DNA from: Mycolicibacterium porcinum
GTDB taxonomy: Bacteria; Actinomycetota; Actinomycetes; Mycobacteriales; Mycobacteriaceae
Direction of reading: 5' to 3'
Assembly: GCA_002086835.1 (NCBI GenBank)
Contig: MVIG01000007.1
Coordinates: 1 to 64,000 of the forward strand
Length of the DNA stretch: 64,000 nucleotides
Positions 40,723-50,108 of the stretch are shown here, piece after piece. Under the pieces are notes generated by a model. The model saw only the letters and a list, made by a program, of their open reading frames with translations, was not told the origin of the DNA and made no database searches. Positions within the stretch are counted from its first letter, which is position 1. The number at the start of each line of letters is the position of its first letter. Made by a program: the position numbers and the translations under genes.

Positions 40723-42309
40723 ATGAGTATCGCCAGCCCATTTCCCGACGTCGACCTGCCCACGGTCAGCGTCTACGACTACCTGTTCGCCGATATGTCG
40801 GCCGCCGATGCCGGCCGAACCGCCTTGGTGGACGCCAAGTCCGGCACGGAGACCAGCTACGGCGAGCTGGTGCGCCGGATCGACGCCTTCGCCGGCGGGT
40901 TGGCGGCACGCGGGATCGGGGCCGGTGACGTGGTGGCGCTGTTGTCCCCCAACAGTTCTGGTTTCGCGATCGCGTTCCACGGGATCTTGCGCGCGGGTGC
41001 CACCGCCACCACCGTCAACGCATTGTTCACCGCGCGTGACATCACCAAGCAGCTCAAGGATTCGAAGGCGCGCCTGCTGGTCACGGTGAACGCACTGCTG
41101 CCGCACGCGCTCGAGGGCGCGACGGCGGCGGGCCTCACCGAAGATCAGGTGGTGGTGCTCGACGGCGCCGGGCTCGGCGCGGAGGGGCCGGCACCCGCGG
41201 TGAGCTTCGATCCGGCAACGCACCTGGCCGCTCTGCCGTACAGCTCGGGCACCACGGCCAACCCCAAGGGCGTCATGCTCACCCACGCCAACCTGACGGC
41301 GAACGTGGCGCAGATCCGCCCGCTGCAGGGCCTGACTTCCGATGACCGGCTGTTGGCCGTGCTGCCGTTCTTCCACATCTACGGCATGACCGTGCTGCTC
41401 AACGCCGCCCTGCATGCCCGGGCCCGACTGGTCATCATGCCGTCGTTCGATCTCGGCGAATTCCTGGACAACATCGCGACGCACCGGTGCACATTCGTCT
41501 ACATCGCCCCGCCGGTGGCCGTCGCCCTGGCCAAGCACCCCCTGGTCGACTCCTATGACCTGTCCTCGCTGCGGGCCGTCCTGTCCGGCGCGGCCTCGCT
41601 CGACGCCGACCTGGGCCGGGCCGTGGCAGATCGCCTGAACTGCACGGTGTCTCAGGGCTACGGCATGAGCGAGCTGAGCCCGGTCAGCCACATCACCCCC
41701 CACGACGGCGGACTGGCGACGGTCGGCACGGTGGCGCCACTGGACTCGTGCGGCTGGACCGTCCCCAACGGCGTGAGCAAGCTGGTCGACCCCGATACCG
41801 GCGACGAAATCGGCATCCCGGCACAGGGGTTGAGCGCGACCGGCGAACTGTGGTTCAAGGGGCCGAACGTGATGGCGGGCTACCTCAACAACGAGGCTGC
41901 CACCAAGGAGACCATCGACGCCGAAGGGTTCCTGCACACCGGGGATCTGGCCCAGGTCGATGCCAACGGCTGCGTCTACGTGGTGGACCGGCTGAAGGAA
42001 CTCATCAAGTACAAGGGCTACCAGGTGCCGCCCGCGGAACTGGAGGCCGTGCTGCTGGGCCATCCCGGCGTCGCCGATGCCGCGGTGATCGGGGTGCAGG
42101 ACCAGGAATCCGGCGAGGAAGTGCCGAAAGCCTTTGTGGTCAAACAGCCTTCGTCGGAGTTGAGTGCAGATGAGGTGATGACGTTCGTGGCCGGCCTGGT
42201 GGCTCCCTACAAGAAGGTGCGCCAGGTCGAGTTCATCGACGCGATCCCCAAGTCGTCGGCCGGCAAGATCCTGCGCCGGGAGCTGCGCGGCCGTCAGTCC
42301 TCGACGTAG
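40723..42309 (+). CDS. Acyl-CoA synthetase-like enzyme (4-coumarate:CoA ligase family)
   Basis: A 528-residue ANL-superfamily adenylating enzyme. The P-loop is YSSGTTANPKGVMLTHANL (about residues 176-194). The adenine-binding motif and the GYLNNEAATKETID segment follow, and the C-terminal catalytic Lys lies in PKSSAGKILRREL. It resembles plant 4-coumarate-CoA ligases and bacterial fatty-acid or aryl-CoA ligases; the substrate is not certain. Its 3' end overlaps the ArsR gene on the opposite strand by 16 bases. Confidence 0.88.
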   Translation: MSIASPFPDVDLPTVSVYDYLFADMSAADAGRTALVDAKSGTETSYGELVRRIDAFAGGLAARGIGAGDVVALLSPNSSGFAIAFHGILRAGATATTVNALFTARDITKQLKDSKARLLVTVNALLPHALEGATAAGLTEDQVVVLDGAGLGAEGPAPAVSFDPATHLAALPYSSGTTANPKGVMLTHANLTANVAQIRPLQGLTSDDRLLAVLPFFHIYGMTVLLNAALHARARLVIMPSFDLGEFLDNIATHRCTFVYIAPPVAVALAKHPLVDSYDLSSLRAVLSGAASLDADLGRAVADRLNCTVSQGYGMSELSPVSHITPHDGGLATVGTVAPLDSCGWTVPNGVSKLVDPDTGDEIGIPAQGLSATGELWFKGPNVMAGYLNNEAATKETIDAEGFLHTGDLAQVDANGCVYVVDRLKELIKYKGYQVPPAELEAVLLGHPGVADAAVIGVQDQESGEEVPKAFVVKQPSSELSADEVMTFVAGLVAPYKKVRQVEFIDAIPKSSAGKILRRELRGRQSST

Positions 42310-42617
42310 GCCCGTAGCCGGTCGATGGCGCTGTCCCAGCGTCGCGACAGCGCCGTGAGGTAGTCGCTGGCCTGCACCAGCGGTTCGGGCTGGATCCGCC
42401 AGATGCGTTCGCGGCCTTTGCGATCACTGGTCACCAGACCCACCGCCTCCAGCAACAGCAGATGCTTGGTCGCGGCCTGCCGCGTCACCGGGATCACCTG
42501 TGTCAACTGCACAGTCGAACACGGGCCGCCCTCGCAGAGTCGGGTGACGATACGTAGCCGGTTGGGATCGCCGAGCGCGTCGAACAAGGGCGCGCGCTCG
42601 GCGACGTCGGCCGTCAC
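42294..42617 (-). CDS. ArsR family regulator
   Basis: A 107-residue winged-helix repressor (LFDALGDPNRLRIVTRL at about residues 10-26, recognition helix near PVTRQAATKHLLLLE). I see no metal-binding Cys pair of the ELCVCD type, so it may not be a metal sensor. The start GTG overlaps the SRPBCC stop by four bases (GTGA), so the two genes are coupled. It is probably the repressor of the operon through the twin palindromes upstream of the SRPBCC gene. Its end overlaps the convergent acyl-CoA-ligase gene. Confidence 0.9.
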   Translation of the reverse strand: MTADVAERAPLFDALGDPNRLRIVTRLCEGGPCSTVQLTQVIPVTRQAATKHLLLLEAVGLVTSDRKGRERIWRIQPEPLVQASDYLTALSRRWDSAIDRLRAYVED

Positions 42618-43114
42618 ACCGGCTCGCCGAGCGCGAGGTACTTGCGCACCATCTCGGCCTGGTGGGCCCAACCCTCACTGTTGGCCTCGAATGCCGAGCG
42701 CCGGCGCGCCGCAGGAATCGCATCGAACCCCGATTCCACGATGCGCAGCAGCACCCCGCCCTGCGCCTCGGCCAGGGTGAACTCGACGAGCGTGGTGGGC
42801 GCGGCCGGCTCCCGCGAGCCGGGTTCGATGGCGTAGGGATGCCAGCGGAAGGCCAGCCGATGCGGCGGCTCGACCGCCACGATGTGCCAGGCGTCGGCCT
42901 CGCCGGCATAGGGCTCCTGCATGGCGGCGACCTCGTCGTCCACCTCGGTCGGCGTCATCACCCCGTTGACGGATTCCCCTGCGACGAAGGGCCCGTCGAA
43001 CCGGACCCCGAACCAGCGGCCGAATTCCCCGGAATCGCTGATGGCCCGCCACACCCGGTCCAGGGGCGCCTTGAGCAGAACTTCCTTCTCGATCCGATCA
43101 GTACTCATACGCAA
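42614..43114 (-). CDS. SRPBCC (START/Bet v1-like, AHSA1) protein
   Basis: A 166-residue protein of the AHSA1/SRPBCC superfamily with an internal ligand cavity (VLLKAPLDRVWRAISDSGEFGRWFGVRF near the N-terminus). ArsR-SRPBCC operons are common in actinobacteria, where the SRPBCC protein is thought to bind a small hydrophobic ligand. It starts at an ATG beside a 16-base inverted repeat, and the ArsR gene follows with a four-base overlap. Confidence 0.88.
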   Translation of the reverse strand: MRMSTDRIEKEVLLKAPLDRVWRAISDSGEFGRWFGVRFDGPFVAGESVNGVMTPTEVDDEVAAMQEPYAGEADAWHIVAVEPPHRLAFRWHPYAIEPGSREPAAPTTLVEFTLAEAQGGVLLRIVESGFDAIPAARRRSAFEANSEGWAHQAEMVRKYLALGEPV

Positions 43115-43172
43115 CCTTTCAGTTGCTCTTCAGCGTAAGGCCGGACGCCCGCAAACGCAACCTTTTAGTTGC
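43112..43172. promoter_or_regulatory. Twin 16-base inverted repeats (ArsR operator candidate)
   Basis: GCAACCTTTCAGTTGC (43112-43127) and GCAACCTTTTAGTTGC (43157-43172) differ by one base and are 45 bases apart, start to start. Both have GCAAC/GTTGC arms with a 6-base spacer. They flank the start and promoter of the SRPBCC-ArsR operon, so one repressor dimer could sit on each. Confidence 0.8.
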
Positions 43173-43177
43173 TTTTT

Positions 43178-44188
43178 CTAGATGGCGTCCGGATCTTCGG
43201 CGAACGCGTCGGCGGCCTTCTGCGTGAGTTCCACCGCGGTGCGCGCCCACTGCGACGTGGCGCCGGCCAGGCCACAGGTCGGTGTGATGCCGATGCGATC
43301 CCTCAGCACGGCCCGGGCGAACCCGAGCCGGTCGGTGAGCGACACCGCCGCCTTGGCGATCTCTTCGAACGACGGCCTGCCCTCGGGCGCGGCGGCGGGC
43401 ACCACTCCGAGCAGCACGGTGCGCCCCGAGTCGACGAACTCTCCGACCCCGTCCAGATCCACGGGCGTCAGGGTCGAGACGTCCACCGACACTGCGTGAA
43501 CAGCGCTGCGTAACAACGCCTTCCACGGAAGTTCGGGCGCACAGCTGTGCAGGGCGACCTCGGCGCCTGCCGCTGCCACACACGCGTCGATCAGGTTCAT
43601 CGCCAATGGCTCGTCCACCGGGTGCACCGGCGTGAAGCTGGTGACGCCGGAGAGCCGGCCCGCCAGCGCTGCGGGCAGCGACGGCTCGTCCAGCTGCACG
43701 ATCACCGAGGTCTCCAACCGCCGGGCCACCTCGGCCCGGTGGATCGCCAGCCCTTCGGCCAGCGAGGCCGACAGATCGCGCAGCGCACCGTGATCCGTGA
43801 TGGCGCGATGCCCGTTGGGCAGTTCCAGTTGAGCGGCCAGTGTGATCGGGCCGGGCGCCTGCACCTTCACCGCGCGCCCGCTGCCCCGCAGCCCGGCACG
43901 CTCCCAGGCCTCTTCCAGCGCGTCGATGTCCTCACCGAGCAGGCTCACCGCGCGTCGCAACGCGGCGCTACGGCCACCGGCGATGCGGTAGCCGCGCGGC
44001 ACGGTGTCGATACCGATGTCGACCAGCAGCGCCCCGGCCCGCCCGATCAGGTCGGCGCCGATACCCCGCGCCGGCAGCTCCACGAGATGCGACAGATTGT
44101 GCAGTTCACCGACGACGACCTCGGCTGCGGCCCGCGGCTCGGTCCCCGGCCAGGATCCGATACCGGTCGCCGTTGCGAAGGCGCTCAC
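43178..44188 (-). CDS. Stand-alone MetE C-terminal barrel (cobalamin-independent methionine synthase-like)
   Basis: A 336-residue TIM barrel equal to the catalytic C-terminal half of MetE, with no N-terminal half. Zinc ligands of MetE appear as H214 and C216 in LHSCAPE and C305 in PTCGLAG. The homocysteine-binding QLDEPSL lies at 165-171. The start overlaps the end of mnmA by four bases. It corresponds to Rv3015c. Single-barrel MetE-like proteins from other bacteria use methylcobalamin or corrinoid partners; here the methyl donor is unknown. It could act on a thiol other than homocysteine. Confidence 0.85.
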   Translation of the reverse strand: MSAFATATGIGSWPGTEPRAAAEVVVGELHNLSHLVELPARGIGADLIGRAGALLVDIGIDTVPRGYRIAGGRSAALRRAVSLLGEDIDALEEAWERAGLRGSGRAVKVQAPGPITLAAQLELPNGHRAITDHGALRDLSASLAEGLAIHRAEVARRLETSVIVQLDEPSLPAALAGRLSGVTSFTPVHPVDEPLAMNLIDACVAAAGAEVALHSCAPELPWKALLRSAVHAVSVDVSTLTPVDLDGVGEFVDSGRTVLLGVVPAAAPEGRPSFEEIAKAAVSLTDRLGFARAVLRDRIGITPTCGLAGATSQWARTAVELTQKAADAFAEDPDAI

Positions 44189-45255
44189 GCCCGTGCGATG
44201 GTCGCGCTGGCGATGACCTCGTCACCGTCGGCGTCGGGCCGGTACAGCACCATGGTCTGGCCCGGTGCCACCCCGCGCAGCGGTGCCCGCAGCGAAACCA
44301 CCAGCCGGCCATCGCGCAGCTCGGCCACCGCGTCGGTGATCCCGCCGTGCGCACGCACCTGGATCTGGCATTCCACCGGACCGTCGAGCGGCGTGCCACT
44401 GGTGAACACCGGCTTGTCGCCGAACAGCTCCCGCACCTCAAGGTCCTCGACGGGTCCGACCCGCACCGTTCCGGTCGCGGCGTCGATACCGGTGACATAG
44501 CGCGGTCTGCCGTCGGCACCCGGCCCCGCGATGCCCAGGCCCTTGCGCTGGCCGATCGTGAAACCGTGCACACCTTCGTGCTCGGCGAGCACGGTGCCTT
44601 CGTTGTCGATCACCGAGCCGCGCCGCACCCCGATACGGGCGCCCAGGAATGCCTGGGTGTCCCCCGACGGGATGAAGCAGATGTCATGGCTGTCAGGCTT
44701 TTTCGCGACCGCCAGACCACGCTCGGCGGCCTCGGCCCGGATCTGTGGCTTGGGCGTATCGCCGATCGGGAAGATCGCGTGTGCCAGCTGTTCGGCGGTC
44801 AGTACACCCAGCACATAGGACTGGTCCTTGTCGGCGTCGACCGCACGGCGCAGCCGGCCATCGGCCAGCCGGGCGTAGTGACCGGTGGCCACCGCATCGA
44901 AACCGAGCGCCAGTGCCCGTGCCGCCAGGGCGGAGAACTTGATCCGCTCGTTGCACCGCACACAGGGATTCGGGGTCTCGCCACGGGCGTACGACTCGAC
45001 GAAGTCGTCGATCACGTCGTCCTTGAACCGATCGGCGAAATCCCATACGTAGAACGGGATGTCCAGAATGTCGGCCACGCGGCGGGCATCGCCCGCGTCC
45101 TCCTTGGAGCAGCAGCCCCGTGATCCGGTGCGCAACGTGCCCGGCGCCGACGACAGCGCCATGTGCACTCCGACGACGTCGTGGCCGGCATCGACCATCC
45201 GGGCGGCGGCCACCGAGGAATCCACGCCGCCGCTCATCGCGACCAGGACTCTCAT
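44185..45255 (-). CDS. mnmA: tRNA-specific 2-thiouridylase
   Basis: Makes 2-thiouridine at position 34 of tRNA-Lys, -Glu and -Gln. The 356-residue protein has the PP-loop SGGVDSS at residues 8-14, the catalytic cysteine C101 in NPCVRCN and the partner C193 in DICFIPSG. The ATG at 45255 overlaps the iscS stop by four bases, fixing the start. It corresponds to Rv3024c (trmU). It receives sulfur from a cysteine desulfurase, for which the coupled iscS is an obvious candidate. Confidence 0.97.
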   Translation of the reverse strand: MRVLVAMSGGVDSSVAAARMVDAGHDVVGVHMALSSAPGTLRTGSRGCCSKEDAGDARRVADILDIPFYVWDFADRFKDDVIDDFVESYARGETPNPCVRCNERIKFSALAARALALGFDAVATGHYARLADGRLRRAVDADKDQSYVLGVLTAEQLAHAIFPIGDTPKPQIRAEAAERGLAVAKKPDSHDICFIPSGDTQAFLGARIGVRRGSVIDNEGTVLAEHEGVHGFTIGQRKGLGIAGPGADGRPRYVTGIDAATGTVRVGPVEDLEVRELFGDKPVFTSGTPLDGPVECQIQVRAHGGITDAVAELRDGRLVVSLRAPLRGVAPGQTMVLYRPDADGDEVIASATIARA

Positions 45256-46478
45256 GAGAACGTCCTCCCCGCGCTGGCCAGTGCCGCCTGCCGGGCCCGC
45301 TCGACGGCCGCGGGCAGCACCTCGAGCACCGCGTCGACGTCGGCGTCGGTGCTGGTGTGCCCCAGCGAGAAGCGCAGCGACCCTCGCGCGGTCGCCGGGT
45401 CGGCACCCATGGCGATCAGGACGTGCGACGGCTGCGCCACACCCGCGGTGCACGCCGAGCCGGTCGAACATTCGACACCCTTGGCGTCGAGCAGCATCAG
45501 CAGCGAGTCACCTTCGCAGCCACGGAAGGTGAAGTGGGTGTTCGCGGGAAGGCGCCCGGCCCCCCGGGGGCCGTTGAGGTGGGTGTCCTCGATCGTGGCC
45601 AGCACGCCCTCGATCAGCCGGTCCCGCAATGCCTGAACCCGGGCGCTGTGCTCGGCCAGCCCTCCGATGGCCACCTCGGCAGCCGCGGCCATCGCCACGG
45701 TGCCTGCCACATCGGGTGTCCCGGAGCGGACGTCGCGCTCCTGCCCGCCGCCGTGCAGCAACGGCACGCACGCAGTGTCACGTCGCAGTACCAGCGCACC
45801 GATGCCCATCGGGCCGCCGAACTTGTGCGCCGCCACGCTCATCGCCGCCAGCCCGGCGGCGGTGAAATCGACCGGGATCTGCCCGACGGCCTGGATGGCG
45901 TCGCTGTGCATCGGAATCTCGAACTCGGCGGCGATGGCGGCGAGCTCGGCGATCGGCATGATGGTGCCGACCTCGTTGTTGGCCCACATGATGCTGATCA
46001 GCGCCACGTCAGCGGGCCCGTCGCCGTCCTCGAGCGCCGCGCGCAGCGACTCGGGTGCGACAACCCCCTCGGCGTCGACGGGCAGCCAGGTCACCTCGGC
46101 ACCTTCGTGGTCGGCCAGCCACTGCACGGCGTCCAGGACGGCGTGGTGCTCGACGGCGGTGGTGATGATCCGGCGCCGGGCCGGCTCGGCATCGCGGCGG
46201 GCCCAGTAGATGCCCTTGACGGCGAGATTGTCGCTCTCGGTGCCGCCTGCGGTGAAGATCACCTCCGACGGGCGGCAGCCCAGGAGGCGAGCCAACGTCT
46301 CGCGGGCCTCCTCCATCCGCCGGCGCGCCTGGCGGCCGGAGCCGTGCAGGGAGGACGCGTTGCCGACAGTGGCCAGCGCAGCGGACATCGCCTCGATGGC
46401 AGCGGCGTGCATCGGGGTGGTGGCGGCGTGATCGAGATAGACCGGCCCGCCTGAGGAGGAGGTCAGGATGGAGGCCAT
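45252..46478 (-). CDS. iscS: Cysteine desulfurase
   Basis: PLP enzyme that removes sulfur from cysteine for Fe-S clusters and tRNA thiolation. The 408-residue protein has PLP Lys219 in AHKFGGPMG and the active-site Cys343 in the loop [12 protein letters not shown]. The loop composition resembles group I (IscS/NifS). It corresponds to Rv3025c. It overlaps mnmA by four bases, so sulfur delivery and thiolation are coexpressed. Confidence 0.96.
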   Translation of the reverse strand: MASILTSSSGGPVYLDHAATTPMHAAAIEAMSAALATVGNASSLHGSGRQARRRMEEARETLARLLGCRPSEVIFTAGGTESDNLAVKGIYWARRDAEPARRRIITTAVEHHAVLDAVQWLADHEGAEVTWLPVDAEGVVAPESLRAALEDGDGPADVALISIMWANNEVGTIMPIAELAAIAAEFEIPMHSDAIQAVGQIPVDFTAAGLAAMSVAAHKFGGPMGIGALVLRRDTACVPLLHGGGQERDVRSGTPDVAGTVAMAAAAEVAIGGLAEHSARVQALRDRLIEGVLATIEDTHLNGPRGAGRLPANTHFTFRGCEGDSLLMLLDAKGVECSTGSACTAGVAQPSHVLIAMGADPATARGSLRFSLGHTSTDADVDAVLEVLPAAVERARQAALASAGRTFS

Positions 46479-46525
46479 AACCCTCCTAGGATAGCCGCTG
46501 GCGGGCTACCCGCTTTCCCGCCGCC

Positions 46526-47362
46526 TCAGGCCGCCAGGACGTGCGCGGTAGCGCCAGGGAGCTCCTGGTGACCGCGCACCACCGCCTCGCAGCGTCCGGC
46601 CAGTGCCCGCCGGTCGTCTCCGGGCAGCTGAAGCGACCCCACGTGGACGTGGCACACCGTGCGACGCGCGGTGATGACCCGTCGCACCGACCGCAGCAGG
46701 GTGTCCTCCCCCACAAAGGCCGGAATCGTCGAGGGCCTGCCGTCGCGGTGGCGGTAGACCAGTCGCAGCGGCTGCACGGGCCGGGCCGCGTCGATCGCGG
46801 CCTGGAACATCGCAGGCCGGAACGGTCCGTAGGCCAGGCCGCACCACGTGGTGCCTTCCGGGAAGGCCACCACGGTGTGCCCGGCGCGCAGGCGTTCGGC
46901 CACGGTGTGCACCACCGAGGGCAACCGGCGCAGGCTGCCCCGATCGATCGGGATCACCTTCATCACCCGGGCCAGCCGGCCCACCGCGGGCCACTCGACC
47001 AGATCGGCACGGGCCACGAACGAGCCGGGCAGCACCGCACCGATCGTGAAGATGTCGAGCCACGATACGTGCCCGCTGACCACGAGCACGCCCTTCAGGT
47101 TGCGAATGGGCCCGCCCGACAGACTGATCCGAACTCCGAAGCAGCGCAGCATCAACCGGCAGTAGAAGCGCTGCACATGGGAGCGGCCCGGCATCGGCAC
47201 CGCCAGCAGCGGCACTCCGGGTGCCAGCAGCACGGCCATCGTGACCCGCACCGTGGTGCGAATCCAGACCACCAGCCGACGGCCGGCGTCCGCACCGCCG
47301 GCGTGTACGCAACTGCCGTCGCAGGAGGCCTTCGGCAGCCAGGAATGTTCACACGTGGTCAT
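46526..47362 (-). CDS. 1-acyl-sn-glycerol-3-phosphate acyltransferase-like (PlsC/OlsA-like)
   Basis: A 278-residue membrane-associated acyltransferase. The HX4D catalytic motif is H98-D103 in GHVSWLD, and the acceptor-binding FPEG is at 168-171. Hydrophobic segments are near residues 38-56. It corresponds to Rv3026c. Its start overlaps the upstream N-acyltransferase-like gene by four bases, so it probably adds the second acyl chain to the product of that enzyme, like OlsA in ornithine lipid synthesis. Conventional phosphatidic acid synthesis is an alternative. Confidence 0.85.
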   Translation of the reverse strand: MTTCEHSWLPKASCDGSCVHAGGADAGRRLVVWIRTTVRVTMAVLLAPGVPLLAVPMPGRSHVQRFYCRLMLRCFGVRISLSGGPIRNLKGVLVVSGHVSWLDIFTIGAVLPGSFVARADLVEWPAVGRLARVMKVIPIDRGSLRRLPSVVHTVAERLRAGHTVVAFPEGTTWCGLAYGPFRPAMFQAAIDAARPVQPLRLVYRHRDGRPSTIPAFVGEDTLLRSVRRVITARRTVCHVHVGSLQLPGDDRRALAGRCEAVVRGHQELPGATAHVLAA

Positions 47363-48207
47363 GACGCGCCGCCGCCCATTCCGTCGGCCATGTCGGCCGC
47401 CGCCGAGACCGAGCGCAGGCGCTTGAGGTAGCGGACGTCCGCGCGACGCTTGTCCAGCAGTGCCGGGAAGTCGCCGACCCCGAAGTCGGGATCATGGGCC
47501 GGTTCGCCGCAGACCTGGGCGCCCAGGCGCAGATAGCCGCGCATCAACGGCGGCACCGTGGTGCGCGACGGCGGATCGATGTCGTCGAGTCCCCGGCCGT
47601 CCAGGACCACCGGCCGGTACGGATACACCGTGTGCTCGGCGGGCGCGGCGTGGCGACGCCGCACGAAGTCACGGACCCCGCGGATCTGGGTCCCCGGCGG
47701 GCCGTCGGCGTTCCCGGCGACGGGCACCGACACGCAGCCGGTGACGTAGTCGTACCCCGAGCGGTCCAGGTAAGCCAGGATGCCCGCCCACATGAGCAGG
47801 ACGACGGCGCCGTTGCGGTGGTCGGCCCGCACCACCGCGCGGCCCATCTCGACCAGGGACGGCCGCAGTGCGTCGAGACCGCGCACATCGAACTCGGTGG
47901 CGGTGTAGAGCCCGCCCGCGGCGATCGCGCCGGGCGGCGGCAGCATCCGGTAGCAGCCCACCAGTTCACCGGTGCGGTCCTCGCGTACCAGCAGGTGGTC
48001 GCAGTGCTCGTCGAACCGGTCGGCGTCACGGCCATCTGTGGCGCCGGCCAGTGCGAATCCGGGTTCGGAGGTGAACACGTCGTGGCGGAGCCGCTGCGCG
48101 GCGTCGATGAGCTCGGGATCGGCGGACAACAGGAGGGTGTAGCGCGGCGCGTCGGGCGCCGTGCCGTCGGTGTGATCTGCGGCGATGAGTACAGATGCAG
48201 TGCCCAT
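47359..48207 (-). CDS. N-acyltransferase of the OlsB / hemolysin type
   Basis: A 282-residue GNAT-fold protein of the Acetyltransf_5 group. This group includes OlsB (ornithine N-acyltransferase). The family core is RYTLLLSADPELIDAAQRLRHDVFTSEPGF near residues 24-53, with the basic YRPVVLDGRG near the C-terminus. It corresponds to Rv3027c. I prefer the ATG at 48207; an upstream GTG adds three codons. Its 3' end overlaps the PlsC-like gene. By analogy it would transfer a fatty acyl group from ACP or CoA to an amino acid; the substrate is inferred. Confidence 0.8.
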   Translation of the reverse strand: MGTASVLIAADHTDGTAPDAPRYTLLLSADPELIDAAQRLRHDVFTSEPGFALAGATDGRDADRFDEHCDHLLVREDRTGELVGCYRMLPPPGAIAAGGLYTATEFDVRGLDALRPSLVEMGRAVVRADHRNGAVVLLMWAGILAYLDRSGYDYVTGCVSVPVAGNADGPPGTQIRGVRDFVRRRHAAPAEHTVYPYRPVVLDGRGLDDIDPPSRTTVPPLMRGYLRLGAQVCGEPAHDPDFGVGDFPALLDKRRADVRYLKRLRSVSAAADMADGMGGGAS

Positions 48208-48293
48208 AACCAGCACGGTCGCCCAGTCGGGTCTCCGTACGGCATCGCCCGTGTGACATGTCTGTGAGCGCCAGGTGACTTTTTGGACCGGCC

Positions 48294-48953
48294 TCAGTCC
48301 TGTCGGAACACCACGTTCTCACTGATCGGATTGCGCGGTGTGTCCAGGTGATTCGCCGGAAACTCAGGGTCGGCGTAGCCGATCGACAGGCCGCAGAGGA
48401 CGGTCAGATCGTCGGGGATGTCGAGTTGTTCACGCAGCACGTCCGGATAGAACGAGATCGACACCTGCACGCAACTGCCGATTCCCCGTTCGTTCAACGC
48501 CAAAAGCAGGGTCTGCAGGAACATCCCGACGCCCAGCGCATCGACGTTGGTGAAGTCCCGGTGCATGCAGACCACCCCGGCGACGGGCGCGTGGAAGAAC
48601 GCCCAGTTGCGCTTCTGGGCGGCCCAGCGGCCCTCGGCGTCGTCGCGGGCGATCCCCATCGCCCCGTAGACCAGGGCACCGCTCTCCCTGCGCAGGTGCG
48701 CGAACCGCGGCGGCAGGCCCGCCGAGCCGATCGCGGGCGGTGCCGCCTCGACCGCGGTGAGCAGCGCGTCCACCAATCGGGCGCGCCGCTCACCGGTGGC
48801 GAAGAAGACATGCCAGGGCTGCGTGTTCGAGTTCGACGGCGCCCGGACGGCCAGCGCGAGTGCCTCGTCCAGAAGCTCTCGCGGAACCGGCTTGTCCGGC
48901 AAGAACATTCGTGACGACCGGCGCGACCGGACGACGTCGCCGAACTCGGCCAT
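48294..48953 (-). CDS. Nitroreductase family protein
   Basis: A 219-residue FMN-dependent reductase with the N-terminal FMN-binding RSRRSSRMFLPDKPV (about residues 10-24) and SNSNTQPWHVFF (about 46-57). It has the C-terminal LSIGYADPEFPANHLDTPR. Such enzymes reduce nitro groups, quinones or flavins. The ATG at 48953 overlaps the cupin stop by one base, fixing the start and linking it to the cupin/NmrA operon. Confidence 0.9.
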   Translation of the reverse strand: MAEFGDVVRSRRSSRMFLPDKPVPRELLDEALALAVRAPSNSNTQPWHVFFATGERRARLVDALLTAVEAAPPAIGSAGLPPRFAHLRRESGALVYGAMGIARDDAEGRWAAQKRNWAFFHAPVAGVVCMHRDFTNVDALGVGMFLQTLLLALNERGIGSCVQVSISFYPDVLREQLDIPDDLTVLCGLSIGYADPEFPANHLDTPRNPISENVVFRQD

Positions 48954-49363
48954 CAGCGGACCCGCCGGTCCTTGCAGGCCTCGAGTTCCTCGTCGTCGAC
49001 GATGACGAGCATCGGTTCGCCGGGCACACACAGCATGTTGACCAGGAACTTCAGCGGGATGTCGTCGCGGTTGTTGGCATCCGAGTAGTGGATGACGTCA
49101 CCACCGGGCTCCCAGAACGCCTCGCCGGCCTTGACCACCCGAGGGGCCTCACCCTCCAACTCGAACAGCATCTCCCCTTCGAGCACATAGCCAAAGGCAG
49201 GTCCGGCGGGATGCCGGTGTGGCGGCGCACCCGCTGACCCGGCCGGCCACTCGATGATCGTCGTCATCACTTCGGCGTTCGGCGGGATGAACGGCGGTGT
49301 CGCGGTGGCGATCACGGTCATCGCGTCGTGGAGCGCCTGCTCACGCTCAGCTGAGACCGGCAT
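48953..49363 (-). CDS. Cupin domain protein
   Basis: A 136-residue single-domain cupin, with metal-binding histidines in APPHRHPAGPAFGYVLEGEM (first motif) and the second motif near EAFWEPGGDVIHY. It may bind a metal and act as a small dioxygenase, isomerase or ligand-binding protein; nothing points to one. I chose the ATG at 49363, one base after the NmrA-like stop. An ATG 26 codons upstream would overlap that gene. Confidence 0.82.
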   Translation of the reverse strand: MPVSAEREQALHDAMTVIATATPPFIPPNAEVMTTIIEWPAGSAGAPPHRHPAGPAFGYVLEGEMLFELEGEAPRVVKAGEAFWEPGGDVIHYSDANNRDDIPLKFLVNMLCVPGEPMLVIVDDEELEACKDRRVR

Positions 49364-49364
49364 G

Positions 49365-50108
49365 TCAGTGCGCTCCGGACCATGCGGCCCAACGGGTTTC
49401 ACCGAGAATCCCGTCGTCACCGGTGACCAGGCTGTTGTCATCGACCGCGGTACCGAAGTAGGTGGCCTGCGGATCGATCACGACCGGCTTGTCGTCGCCC
49501 TTGGGGGTCAGCACCGCGCGCGCCATGTCGGCGAACGAGAACTTGTCGGGCCCACCGATGTTGACGATGCCGTCCAGCGGCGCGGCCTGCGCGACCTTGG
49601 CCACCTCGGCGGCGACGTCGTCGACGGAGATCAGCTGGATCCGGGCGTCGGGGACGCGCACCTCGTCGCCGACCACCAGCGATCCGGTGATGGCCTCGGC
49701 GAATTCCTGGAACTGGGTGGCCCGCACGATCGTGTACGGCAGGCCGGAGGCGGTGATGTTCTTCTCCTGCGCCACCTTGGCCCGCATGTAGCCGCTGTCC
49801 GGCAGACCGTCGGCGCCGACGATCGACAACGCGACGTAGTGCCCGACCCCGGTCTCCTTCGCGGCGGCCGCGAGGTTGTGCGAGGACTTGGTGAAGAAGT
49901 CCATCACGGGGCCGTCCTCGAACGAGGGCGAGTTGACCACGTCGACCAGTACCTGGGCCCCGTCGAGCGCTTCGACCAGACCCTCGCCGGTGAGGACGTT
50001 CGCACCCGAGGACAGGGAGGCCGCCACCACATGGTGCCCGGCTTCGGTGAGCAGCCGCACGACCCGCGAGCCGATCTGGCCGCTGGCACCTATGACTGTG
50101 ATTTTCAT
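49365..50108 (-). CDS. NmrA-like NAD(P)-binding protein
   Basis: A 247-residue Rossmann protein that begins MKITVIGASGQIGSRVV. It has no visible YxxxK catalytic pair, so it may be a redox sensor or an oxidoreductase of the NmrA/HSCARG type. The ATG has an AAAAGGA ribosome-binding site. It is the first gene of a three-gene operon with a cupin and a nitroreductase, spaced by 1 and -1 bases. The compact grouping suggests one pathway, perhaps detoxification of an electrophile or quinone. Confidence 0.85.
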   Translation of the reverse strand: MKITVIGASGQIGSRVVRLLTEAGHHVVAASLSSGANVLTGEGLVEALDGAQVLVDVVNSPSFEDGPVMDFFTKSSHNLAAAAKETGVGHYVALSIVGADGLPDSGYMRAKVAQEKNITASGLPYTIVRATQFQEFAEAITGSLVVGDEVRVPDARIQLISVDDVAAEVAKVAQAAPLDGIVNIGGPDKFSFADMARAVLTPKGDDKPVVIDPQATYFGTAVDDNSLVTGDDGILGETRWAAWSGAH

